Positions 8,080-15,914 of a stretch of DNA of 26,371 nt are shown piece by piece. A program made the position numbers and the translations under genes. This DNA is from Flavobacteriales bacterium (GTDB lineage Bacteria > Bacteroidota > Bacteroidia > Flavobacteriales > JADGDT01), in the NCBI GenBank assembly GCA_023145275.1, contig JAGLEB010000101.1, positions 1 through 26,371 of the forward strand, written 5' to 3'. A model generated the notes under the pieces. It made no database searches. It was given only the letters and a program-made list of their open reading frames with translations, and had not been told where the DNA came from. Numbering within the stretch: position 1 is the stretch's first letter; each line of letters starts with the position of its first letter.

Positions 8080-9270
8080 ATGTTATATAGAAGACTAATT
8101 ATTATTGCAGCTATTGCACTTGGGTTAAACTCTTGTAGTAACGATAATTCTGCATCCCTGAAAAATGAAATAGATAAATCTATTGATACTCTTAAGGAAA
8201 AAGAATCTTTTGATAAGGCTGATAATGTATTTGAATATAGTTTAGATACATTAAAAGATAGTAAACTTGTGTTGAATATTAAATCTACTGATGTAGAGTT
8301 GGCAAAAAAAGCTGTAAAAATTGCGAAAAAACACAAAATAGAATCCAATGTTACTTCATTACCCGAAGTAGAATTGAAGGGTACACCTTTTGCAGTTGTA
8401 AATACATCAGTTGCAAATATGCGTGTTCGTCCATCTAGATCTTCAGGAATGGCTACACAGGTTACTATGGGGATGAAACTAGAACTTATTGATCATAAGG
8501 GGAAATGGTATAGAGTTAAAACTCCACAGGGATATATTGCATGGATTGTTAAGTCTTCGTTTACTTTGTTAACAAAAGAGGAGTCCGATAAATTAAGTGC
8601 TCTACCTAAAGCTATGGTTATTGTTTCTTCTACCTATGCGTACAATAGTGAAAATAAATCACGAGTTGAGTCAGACTTAGTATATGGTAATGTTGTGGTT
8701 TTGAATAGTAAAGGAAAAGAATGGTCAAGTATTACCTTGCCTGGAGATAGAGAGCTAGTAGTGAAAACGAGTGATATTGTTGAATTAGATAAATGGCAAC
8801 AGAATGCTCGTTTTGATGAAGAAAAACTATTGAGAACTGCTTATGATTATATGGGCCAACCGTACTTATGGGGTGGTAATTCTTTTAAAGGAATTGATTG
8901 TAGTGGATATTCAGCTGCTATATATTATTCAATGGGTATTCTATTGCCTAGAGATGCTTATCAGCAAGCAACACAAGGCGATCATATAGACTTTAAACTA
9001 GGGGAGAAGGATGGTTTTAAAAACCTTAAGATTGGTGATTTATTGTTTTTTGGAGGTAAGAGAGTTACTCATGTAGCTATTTGGTTGGGAAATAATGAAT
9101 ACACTCACAACTCAAGTACTTACGGTAGAGTTTACGTATCGAGTGTTGATCCGGAAGCGAAAAACTATAATCAGAATTTAGTAGATATTATTTTAGATGT
9201 TAGAAGAATAAACGGAAGTAAAAATTTAGATAGGATTATAGATCTAAAATCGAATAATATTTGGTTGTAG
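8080..9270 (+). CDS. NlpC/P60 (C40) murein-peptide endopeptidase, lipoprotein with SH3b domains
   Basis: The likely reaction is cleavage of the gamma-D-Glu-diamino-acid bond in murein peptides, releasing L-Ala-D-Glu for the epimerase encoded 10 bases upstream. The signal is a lipoprotein type with Cys19 (LGLNSC), followed by SNDN. No surface export signal is seen, so a periplasmic-side location is likely. Residues about 100-162 are a bacterial SH3 domain (NMRVRPS, a GKWYRVKTPQGYIAWI strand pair), and about 175-235 may be a second. The catalytic domain (about 245-380) has nucleophile Cys274 in GIDCSGY, His331 in RVTHVAIW and a third polar residue His343 in YTHNSS. The His-His spacing of 12 matches YkfC-type enzymes. 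The order SH3b-SH3b-NlpC and the length of 396 residues also fit that family. No clear terminator follows. Confidence 0.9.
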   Translation: MLYRRLIIIAAIALGLNSCSNDNSASLKNEIDKSIDTLKEKESFDKADNVFEYSLDTLKDSKLVLNIKSTDVELAKKAVKIAKKHKIESNVTSLPEVELKGTPFAVVNTSVANMRVRPSRSSGMATQVTMGMKLELIDHKGKWYRVKTPQGYIAWIVKSSFTLLTKEESDKLSALPKAMVIVSSTYAYNSENKSRVESDLVYGNVVVLNSKGKEWSSITLPGDRELVVKTSDIVELDKWQQNARFDEEKLLRTAYDYMGQPYLWGGNSFKGIDCSGYSAAIYYSMGILLPRDAYQQATQGDHIDFKLGEKDGFKNLKIGDLLFFGGKRVTHVAIWLGNNEYTHNSSTYGRVYVSSVDPEAKNYNQNLVDIILDVRRINGSKNLDRIIDLKSNNIWL

Positions 9271-9414
9271 AAAGAAAATATCTATCAGCTGATTGACCTT
9301 CTGTGGTTTTTCATGATAAAATATATAGTAATAGAAATCCATTTGCGGATTTAAGGTAATATATAAAGTTATTTGTTGGTTAGTATGTCAACACTTTGTT
9401 GTTGATTTTTGTGG

Positions 9415-9432
9415 ATTGGTTTTAGGACCAAT
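9415..9432. repeat. Hairpin ATTGGT-N6-ACCAAT
   Basis: A perfect 6-bp stem around the loop TTTAGG, 145 bases after the NlpC/P60 stop. No T-run follows, so it is not a standard terminator. Confidence 0.5.
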
Positions 9433-9448
9433 TAAATGTGTGTTTTAT

Positions 9449-9476
9449 TTGGCACATTTCTGAGGATTTGTGCCAA
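9449..9476. repeat. Hairpin TTGGCACA-N12-TGTGCCAA
   Basis: A perfect 8-bp inverted repeat with a 12-base loop. Its GGCA/TGCC core recurs in the hairpin at 9542-9569. Confidence 0.6.
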
Positions 9477-9541
9477 TGTAAAATTAGAAGATATAAAAGT
9501 AATGTTGAGTTGTTTTTTCAATTTGATATGTGTGTGTGAAT

Positions 9542-9569
9542 ATGGCATAATTGGTTTCAGTTATGCCAT
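9542..9569. repeat. Hairpin ATGGCATAA-N10-TTATGCCAT
   Basis: A perfect 9-bp inverted repeat with a 10-base loop, spanning 28 bases exactly like the one at 9449-9476. It is followed by ATTATTCATTTAT, so it could be a weak plus-strand terminator far downstream of the NlpC/P60 gene. Confidence 0.6.
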
Positions 9570-9720
9570 TATTCATTTATAAGAATAGCTGTTTTTTACT
9601 GTAGCATTCCTTGTTCTCCAATATTTTGATAACCAATATAGAACCTGTCTACCGATATGTAGGTATGGAATATCAATATATGAACTTTCTACTATTCGTA
9701 TTGAGCAGAGTCATCCTCAC

Positions 9721-9781
9721 AAAAAAAACATTATTTTTTTGGTCTCTACCACTAATTTAATGGTAATACAAAATAATGTTT
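9721..9781 (-). terminator. Candidate minus-strand terminator with nested stem
   Basis: AAACATTATTTT (9726-9737) and AAAATAATGTTT (9770-9781) are perfectly complementary over 12 bp. Between them lies a second inverted repeat, TACCA...TGGTA. Read on the minus strand, the stem is followed by a run of eight T (9721-9728). It lies about 420 bases downstream of the E1 gene stop at 10199, so it may end that transcript or a separate minus-strand RNA. The stem is almost all A-T, which lowers confidence. Confidence 0.5.
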
Positions 9782-9803
9782 AAAGTAATTAATAAGCTAA
9801 GTT

Positions 9804-9847
9804 GAGGTTAAAGGCAAAAAGGTTACAAGCTCATAACCTCGTAACCT
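9804..9847. repeat. Interleaved GGTTA/TAACC inverted repeats
   Basis: GAGGTTA (9804-9810) is complementary to TAACCTC (9834-9840), and AGGTTAC (9820-9826) is complementary to GTAACCT (9841-9847). The two 7-bp pairings cross each other, so an RNA could form a pseudoknot or swap between exclusive hairpins. Confidence 0.55.
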
Positions 9848-9967
9848 ATTAACACATTCCGAGGTCAGGAGGTAGCTTCATATTTATTTAATAATAGATA
9901 TTCGCCACAAAGTATTGTTTAATTTAGCAAAAAATAACATTTTTTTTTGTATAAATACAGTTTATTA

Positions 9968-10107
9968 GCACTCTGCAAGTGCAACTTACTATGGGTATTA
10001 AAATCTCTCAGAATTTAACCTGCCCTTTCAGGGCGTTAGCAAATGCAACATATATAATGTCAAGGCGTTGCCATTGACCAATATTAAATTAAGACTTTCA
10101 GCCTTAA
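9968..10107. repeat. Cluster of four small hairpins, possible interspersed-repeat remnant
   Basis: GCACT/AGTGC at 9968-9982. GCCCT-TTC-AGGGC at 10022-10034. GTCAAGGC/GCCATTGAC with one bulged A at 10059-10078. TTAAGaCT-TTC-AGcCTTAA with one mismatch at 10089-10107. Three of the four have 3-base loops, two of them TTC. Short evenly spaced hairpins of this kind resemble REP-like intergenic elements. I cannot see other copies in the window. Confidence 0.5.
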
Positions 10108-10198
10108 CATCACCTATCGATGATAATAATTATAAAAAAACAATATGCAGATAGCTACTGACCTCAAAACACATTAAAATAACAGTAGAATTATTTAT

Positions 10199-12658
10199 TT
10201 AATCGTTACCGTATCCTACCAATAGATCGGAATATTTGAAATTGTATATTTCTGGATATTTATTAGGATCTACTTCATTCATAATTTCATATACTGTATC
10301 GAAAACATCTTCGACTGAAGGTTTTGAAAAATAATCTCCGTCGGACGCATAAGCTGGTCTGTGTTCTTTTGCTGTAAGAGTTTTTGGAGCACTATCGAGA
10401 AATTGGTATGCATTTTGCAGCTCAATAATATGTTGTAAAATATAGGCAGAAGCTCCATGAGGTAAATCTTCATCAATGATCAATAGCCTATTTGTTTTAG
10501 AAATAGATTTAGCTATATCATGATTAATATCAAGAGGTAGTATTGTTTGAATATCAATTACTTCGGCAGAAATGCCTACTTGTTTTAATTGTCTACTAGC
10601 CTCCTCAACTAAATGAAAGGTAGAACCGTAAGAAACCAGTGTAATATCATTTCCTTCTATAGTCACTTCAACTTTACCAATTGCAGTTCGATATTCAGCA
10701 AGGTTACTAGGCATTTTTTCTTTTAAGCGATAGCCATTTAGTGGTTCAATAACTAATCCAGGCTCGTCAGACTGAAGAAGAGTGTTATAAAAACCAGCAG
10801 CTATTGTCATGTTTCTAGGTACACAAACATTCACTCCTCTAATAGCATTAATTATTTTGCCCAAAGGCGATCCTGCGTGCCAAACGCCCTCTAATCTATG
10901 TCCTCTTGTACGAACAATCATCGGTGCTCTTTGTCCGCCAACGGTTCTGTAATGTAATGATGCTAAATCGTCGCTCATTATTTGTAGGCCGTACATTAAA
11001 TAATCGAGGTATTGTATTTCGGCAATTGGACGTAATCCACGCATTGCCATTCCTATACCTTGACCTATTATTGTAGCTTCTCTAATCCCTACATCAGCAA
11101 CTCTTGTCTCACCATATTTTTGCTGGAGGCCTTCTAATCCTTGGTTTACATCGCCTATTGTTCCGGAATCTTCTCCAAAAGTTAGTGCTTCTGGTCTAGT
11201 CTCGAATATCTTATCAAAATTATCACGTATAATAATTCTAGCATCAACCATATTAGAATTTTCATCATAAGTAGGAGCGATAGCTTTTATTTTTCGAGCG
11301 GCATTTTTTGTTTCACTCCAAACATGAGAGCTATATACAGTTTGATTATCGAGATTGAATCCCCTAATCCAATTTTGAAGAATAAATTTCACATCTAAAT
11401 CTTCATCTCTTACAAGTCTTAAAGCTATTCTTGCTGCAGAGATAGATTCTCTGAAACCAGGTTCTTTAATAGCGGATAGTTCTTTGTTTATTTTATCTAT
11501 CTCCGTAGCATTTTTGCTATCAGCACTAAGCTCTTTTAGTAGAGTGAACACTTCTTTCTGTACTGCTTTTATTGGAGTAATATAAGCCTTCCAAGCTCTT
11601 GATTTAGCCTCTCGTACTGTTTTCTTAGCTTGTTGCTCAATTTCTGTCAGAACAGATTCGTCTTCAACAAGTTTTGAGTCTATAATCCATTGACGCATTT
11701 TTACGATGCCATCAAAGTCTTTCTCCCACTGCAATCTTTCTTTACTCTTATATCTTTCATGCGATCCCGAAGTAGAGTGTCCTTGAGGTTGAGTAAGCTC
11801 AATAACATGAACTAATACTGGAACGTGTTCTTCTCGAGCTACTTTTTCAGCTTTTGTGTAAGTTTCTATTAATGCAGGATAATCCCAGCCCTTAACTACA
11901 AAAATTTCGAAGCCTTTTTTATTCTCATCTCTCTGAAAACCGCTTAGAGCTTCCGAGATATTTTCTTTTATTGTTTGATGTTTTGCATGAACTGAAATAC
12001 CGTACTCATCGTCCCAAATAGACATAATCATTGGTACTTGCATAACTCCTGCAGCATTTAGAGTTTCCCAAAATAAACCTTCTGATGTACTTGCATTTCC
12101 AATGGTTCCAAAAGCAACTTCATTACCATTATTGCTAAACTTAGTCCAAGATTTCAATTCCTCTATATCCTTGTAAACTTTCGATGCTTGAGCTAAACCT
12201 AAAAGACGGGGCATCTGTCCCGCAGTAGGCGAAATATCGGCGCTAGAGTTGTACATCTCAGTTAGGTTTAGCCAATTTCCCTCTTTATCAAGTGTTCTAG
12301 TCGCGTAGTGTCCACTCATCTGTCTACCACCTGAACTTGGTTCGTTTTCTAGATCAGCATGTGCATATAAAGTAGCAAACATTTGTTGAATAGCTAGACC
12401 ATCAATAGCCATCATAAAGGTTTGATCTCTGTAATATCCCGACCTAAAATCACCTTTTCGGAATACCTTTGACATAGCAATATTCGGAAGTTCTTTGCCA
12501 TCGCCAAATATTCCAAACTTCGCCTTACCTGTCAACACTTCTCTCCTCCCTAAAAGGCTTGCTTCTCTACTTTCGCAGGTTAATTTATAATCTTTTAATA
12601 TCTCTGTCTGAAATTCTTCAAATGAAATTTGATTATTATCGGTTTCCGAATCGTTCAT
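10199..12658 (-). CDS. Fused E1 alpha/beta ThDP-dependent 2-oxoacid dehydrogenase (branched-chain type)
   Basis: The E1 component decarboxylates a 2-oxoacid on thiamine diphosphate and passes the acyl group to lipoylated E2. The 819-residue protein has an alpha part (about 60-320, with SGHYATR, the TSEGLFWETLNAAG helix and GHSTSGSHERY, His294), a linker (about 330-470), and a beta part (about 475-800, with ALTFGEDSG, a TRVADVGIREATIIGQGIGMA stretch, and His594 in VWHAGSP). Such fusions are common in Bacteroidota. Two points are odd. The ThDP/Mg motif, normally GDG...N, reads G187-N188-A189 and WDDEYGIS (D216-D217), so the Asp and Asn ligands look exchanged. No E2 or E3 gene is nearby. The branched-chain substrate class is inferred from E1 alpha/beta similarity and is not certain. 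The gene is probably a single unit, with a promoter at 12682-12712. Confidence 0.88.
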   Translation of the reverse strand: MNDSETDNNQISFEEFQTEILKDYKLTCESREASLLGRREVLTGKAKFGIFGDGKELPNIAMSKVFRKGDFRSGYYRDQTFMMAIDGLAIQQMFATLYAHADLENEPSSGGRQMSGHYATRTLDKEGNWLNLTEMYNSSADISPTAGQMPRLLGLAQASKVYKDIEELKSWTKFSNNGNEVAFGTIGNASTSEGLFWETLNAAGVMQVPMIMSIWDDEYGISVHAKHQTIKENISEALSGFQRDENKKGFEIFVVKGWDYPALIETYTKAEKVAREEHVPVLVHVIELTQPQGHSTSGSHERYKSKERLQWEKDFDGIVKMRQWIIDSKLVEDESVLTEIEQQAKKTVREAKSRAWKAYITPIKAVQKEVFTLLKELSADSKNATEIDKINKELSAIKEPGFRESISAARIALRLVRDEDLDVKFILQNWIRGFNLDNQTVYSSHVWSETKNAARKIKAIAPTYDENSNMVDARIIIRDNFDKIFETRPEALTFGEDSGTIGDVNQGLEGLQQKYGETRVADVGIREATIIGQGIGMAMRGLRPIAEIQYLDYLMYGLQIMSDDLASLHYRTVGGQRAPMIVRTRGHRLEGVWHAGSPLGKIINAIRGVNVCVPRNMTIAAGFYNTLLQSDEPGLVIEPLNGYRLKEKMPSNLAEYRTAIGKVEVTIEGNDITLVSYGSTFHLVEEASRQLKQVGISAEVIDIQTILPLDINHDIAKSISKTNRLLIIDEDLPHGASAYILQHIIELQNAYQFLDSAPKTLTAKEHRPAYASDGDYFSKPSVEDVFDTVYEIMNEVDPNKYPEIYNFKYSDLLVGYGND

Positions 12659-12681
12659 GTTTTTTCTTTTTTATAGCCAAA

Positions 12682-12712
12682 CAAAAGTAGTGAAATCATT
12701 TTTCTCGACATA
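12682..12712 (-). promoter_or_regulatory. Candidate promoter of the fused E1 gene
   Basis: On the minus strand, TATG, then 19 bases, then TACTTTTG (12689 down to 12682). This is a full match to the Bacteroidota -7 element TAnnTTTG and one base off the -33 TTTG. It lies 24 bases before the ATG. Confidence 0.5.
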
Positions 12713-12906
12713 GACCCATACTTATTTATTCAAAAATACTTTAATATTTATAATTTTATAAATACTAAGGCATTCTGTGCTACACGAATATTAAAGCACA
12801 ATACAGTTTTTCATAACGAAAGCACTTGTGTATTTAAGGTATAATAAATTACGGCTGTAAACAATTTGAACTACTAAGGTAGAAACTCAAAATTTAGGTA
12901 GAATCA

Positions 12907-15750
12907 CTAAAATAAGCCTCTTCTGAAATAATTGATAATCTCACCGAAATCTGCTGTAAATACAAATCTAATTCTCTCTTCGTAATGGGGTTCCGAAAAC
13001 TCACTTCCTTTATCAGAGTAAATTGGGAAATATAATTCTAATATCTCTGGCACAAAATTAAATCGAACACCAGTGTCCCAAATAAACTTAGTCTTAACAT
13101 CTCTATTTTTGTACAAACCTAAATCGCCGTAAACTTCGAAAAATTTCCAGATAGACACATGAGTATTTGTTGAAACCATCCATGAGTCGGCATAGTCGTT
13201 ATACTTTGTTTTAAAGCCTCCATCATTAATAATTATCTGTTGACTTAAGATACCACTAGTTTCAGAACGTCCTAAGAAATTATAGTCAAATAGGTAGTCT
13301 GTAGAGCTGTTAACTCCAAAATTATAATAATCATTATCGGTATTATTGTAAAGGAAAATACCTGCGAATACCCTGAAATCAATGAGGTTGTTCCAGTCAG
13401 TCATTTTTCTAAACCTAAACTCAGAGCTTAATTTACCAAATTTATCACCCAATTGTAAGTCTGTTCGGATTCTGTAATCATCAATTATTTCGGGATTGCT
13501 ATAGCTATGTCTGATATTAAAAATCTTATATTCTTCGTATTTCCCATCACCCTCGTCGATAATATAATCTGGGGGCAATTCTTTATCGACATTTACATAT
13601 CTAACAAGAATAGAGTTAGACTCTACACCTCTAGGATTTGGTCTTCTAAACCTTATCCTAAACGCCGGATTATATTTAAGATATACTAAATCATCATCGT
13701 AGTGAGAATATCGAGCATACATACCAAAACTCATATTGTGTAGTATATCGCTATCTCTAAAGTCGTAGGTGTATGATGCTGATACTGATCCAGTAAGCGA
13801 CTTGGCGTTAAAAGCATAGAAAGGTGTAATTTTGTAATTGAATGGTCTTTGTATAATTGACTTGTTGTAAAAAGCAGCTCCTAATAAAAGACCATCGTAA
13901 GCATTCCATGATGCAGTTGGGTTTACAAAAACTTGAGAATAATGTGGGTTCTCAATATCTGTCATTAATTTAAATTGCAGCGGTTTATTGAAAACTTGAT
14001 ACCATTTTTTATTATACTTTAAAGTGTTGTCTCTAAAGTTATATTCCGGTAGAATTGTGCTGTCGTTAAGAACTATTCTATCAATATCATTATTCTGAGG
14101 AGTGTAGGTAATTGAATTTTTGAATCCTTCTCTCCATTCTGAAAATACTAGAGAATCTTTTTTGTAAGCATATATTTTAAAAGGCCCAGTATAGTCGGTT
14201 TTATTAGTTATAATAATTTCTCCTTTTTTTCTTTTTATCTTATAGTCGATAAGGCTTTTCTTCTCTATGAAGTCTTCAAAGAACCAATCGCTTTTGTGTT
14301 TCGAGTTTTTAGCAAAAATATCTTCCATACGCTTTGGGTCAGTGAAAGAGTTTGATGAAAAATTAAATGTTTCTCGCAGTGACTTCTCAAAACTTTCTTT
14401 TCCGATGTAGTCTTTTAGATAGGCAAAACCCATTGATGCTTTAAACTGATTTATGGCAAGAAGATTAAGATTTGCAAATTTGTCATAAGAGATTCCAACA
14501 GCCTGATCGAGATTTTTTCTAGCCATTACTAGATATAATAATTGCTGTCTCTCGTTAAATTTCAGATCTGATAAATCAAAAAATCTCGAAAACCAATAAT
14601 CTGAAATATTTCCGAATAACTTTTTTTCTGGGAAAAAGGTTTTTATGTATTGAGATAGTAAAAATGAATTTAGGCCTTCAATCATCCAAGCATTTTCTCT
14701 AATGTTGGTGAAGATTGAGTTTTTTACATAATAATAGCTTATCGCTTTAAATAACTCTATTTCCTTTTGAAACTTTGGCCCCATTGTTTCTATTAGAGGT
14801 ATAGTGTTTAAACTATATATAGGGTTGTTTTTTAGATATACAGAACTAACCCAAAGTTTCGACAACTTATAAGTACCAAGGTTTTCCTCTAAAAAATCTA
14901 ACTGACGTTTTAATAAATCGTTAAATGGGTCGTCGAAACCAAATTCGAGGGGGTACTTTATATCTGTTTCTATTGTAATGTAGTTGGATCTTTCTGTAAG
15001 AATTTGATGTTTTTTGAAATTGTGATTTTTGTAAATCATTAAATTTACAGTTCCTAAAGTTTTTCCAGAAAGAGTAGTTTCATATCTATTGAAACCTAAA
15101 TACCCTTCGTTGTACAATAGGTTAGAGGTTATTTTGTAGTCTTGGGGCATTATTACTTTTATCAAGTACATATTTGGCTCTATAAACAAATCGTCTAAGT
15201 TTTTGTTAGACATTGTGTGCCAAACACCATCGCGATATACGGCGGGGCTCAAATACCATTCTTTTAGATAATAACCTTTTTCGCTGTAGCCATAGCCTGT
15301 GAATTTTGCATCAGGGAGTTTTAATTCAAAAGGGGTTGTAATTTCGATAGTTTCATGAGGTAGTAAAGGCTTATTTAAAATAAGCTCGATAATATCGTGA
15401 GAGTGGTTTGTGTAGCTCCAGAATAGAGTGTCATCGTCTGTTCTGAAAAGAAATTTGCCAATGTCTCCTTTCTCTTCAGGTAATGCATAGTGCAGATCTA
15501 TTTTTCTGTTTTCACGATACCTTTCTCCTAAAATTGTATTTCTGTTTCGGTATGAAGCAGGCCATGCGTGAATAAAAATTTTATTTAATATGTCTTCGCT
15601 AGAATTATTATAAGATATAGTTTCTACTCCTTGTAGTATATTTGCTAATGTATCTAGTCTTACTTCTATAATAATAGAGTTTTTCCCCGTATCCTGAGCT
15701 TGGATTACAGACGAAAAAACAACTAGTAGAATAAGAAGTAACTTTTTCAA
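12907..15750 (-). CDS. M1-peptidase-like protein lacking the zinc site, fused to a C-terminal outer-membrane barrel
   Basis: A 947-residue protein with a Sec signal (1-18, IQA-Q). Residues about 22-240 match the N-terminal beta domain of Bacteroidota M1-family proteins (ITTPFELKLPDAKFTGYGYS-like, EWYLSPAVYRDGVWH). Residues about 255-495 correspond to the catalytic and helical domain, with the landmark NAWMIEGLNSF, which in active relatives reads HPWMDEGLNSF. The zinc motif HExxH is replaced by K335-A-I-S-Y339. Only the third ligand, Glu358, is kept, at the correct spacing of 19. The upstream substrate motif (GGMEYP-like) reads SLNTIP. Residues about 600-947 are alternating amphipathic strands ending in RRGLF, which I read as an outer-membrane beta-barrel. 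No peptidase activity is expected; a binding or transport role is inference. The start is TTG at 15750: no ATG lies between the in-frame upstream stop and the signal peptide. Confidence 0.82.
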   Translation of the reverse strand: MKKLLLILLVVFSSVIQAQDTGKNSIIIEVRLDTLANILQGVETISYNNSSEDILNKIFIHAWPASYRNRNTILGERYRENRKIDLHYALPEEKGDIGKFLFRTDDDTLFWSYTNHSHDIIELILNKPLLPHETIEITTPFELKLPDAKFTGYGYSEKGYYLKEWYLSPAVYRDGVWHTMSNKNLDDLFIEPNMYLIKVIMPQDYKITSNLLYNEGYLGFNRYETTLSGKTLGTVNLMIYKNHNFKKHQILTERSNYITIETDIKYPLEFGFDDPFNDLLKRQLDFLEENLGTYKLSKLWVSSVYLKNNPIYSLNTIPLIETMGPKFQKEIELFKAISYYYVKNSIFTNIRENAWMIEGLNSFLLSQYIKTFFPEKKLFGNISDYWFSRFFDLSDLKFNERQQLLYLVMARKNLDQAVGISYDKFANLNLLAINQFKASMGFAYLKDYIGKESFEKSLRETFNFSSNSFTDPKRMEDIFAKNSKHKSDWFFEDFIEKKSLIDYKIKRKKGEIIITNKTDYTGPFKIYAYKKDSLVFSEWREGFKNSITYTPQNNDIDRIVLNDSTILPEYNFRDNTLKYNKKWYQVFNKPLQFKLMTDIENPHYSQVFVNPTASWNAYDGLLLGAAFYNKSIIQRPFNYKITPFYAFNAKSLTGSVSASYTYDFRDSDILHNMSFGMYARYSHYDDDLVYLKYNPAFRIRFRRPNPRGVESNSILVRYVNVDKELPPDYIIDEGDGKYEEYKIFNIRHSYSNPEIIDDYRIRTDLQLGDKFGKLSSEFRFRKMTDWNNLIDFRVFAGIFLYNNTDNDYYNFGVNSSTDYLFDYNFLGRSETSGILSQQIIINDGGFKTKYNDYADSWMVSTNTHVSIWKFFEVYGDLGLYKNRDVKTKFIWDTGVRFNFVPEILELYFPIYSDKGSEFSEPHYEERIRFVFTADFGEIINYFRRGLF

Positions 15751-15853
15751 ATTTGAAGAAATTGGGTGTTAGTAAAATAGCAAAAGAGCTTGTTTTTGCT
15801 AATGTTAAACTTACAAAATTCTTTTTTTGAAAAGATTATTTTTCAGTAAAAAG

Positions 15854-15907
15854 TCAAACACTTAATGCCCTGTTTTGTCTTTTGTAATACGAGTATTAAG
15901 TGTTTGA
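15854..15907 (-). terminator. Terminator after the secreted amylase gene
   Basis: TCAAACACTTAAT (15854-15866) and ATTAAGTGTTTGA (15895-15907) form a perfect 13-bp stem. On the minus strand it begins 8 bases after the stop at 15915 and is followed by a run of five T. The 28-base loop is unusually long. Confidence 0.75.
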
Positions 15908-15914
15908 TATATAG

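Larger units (their letters stand above)
9271..10198. other. Gene-free 928-base region rich in inverted repeats
   Basis: All frames are broken by stops and no protein is supported. The stretch lies between the stop codons of two convergent units. It contains at least eight inverted repeats, listed separately, in three groups: 9415-9569, 9726-9847 and 9968-10107. The palindrome ATCAGCTGAT is at 9284-9293. The region could hold a small RNA, 3' untranslated regions from both sides, or decayed interspersed repeats. Confidence 0.7.

Noticed and set aside
12866..12906. Two AGGTAGAA direct repeats after the M1-like gene
   Set aside because: They are only eight shared bases in AT-rich DNA, with no hairpin or T-run, so they support neither a terminator nor a binding site.
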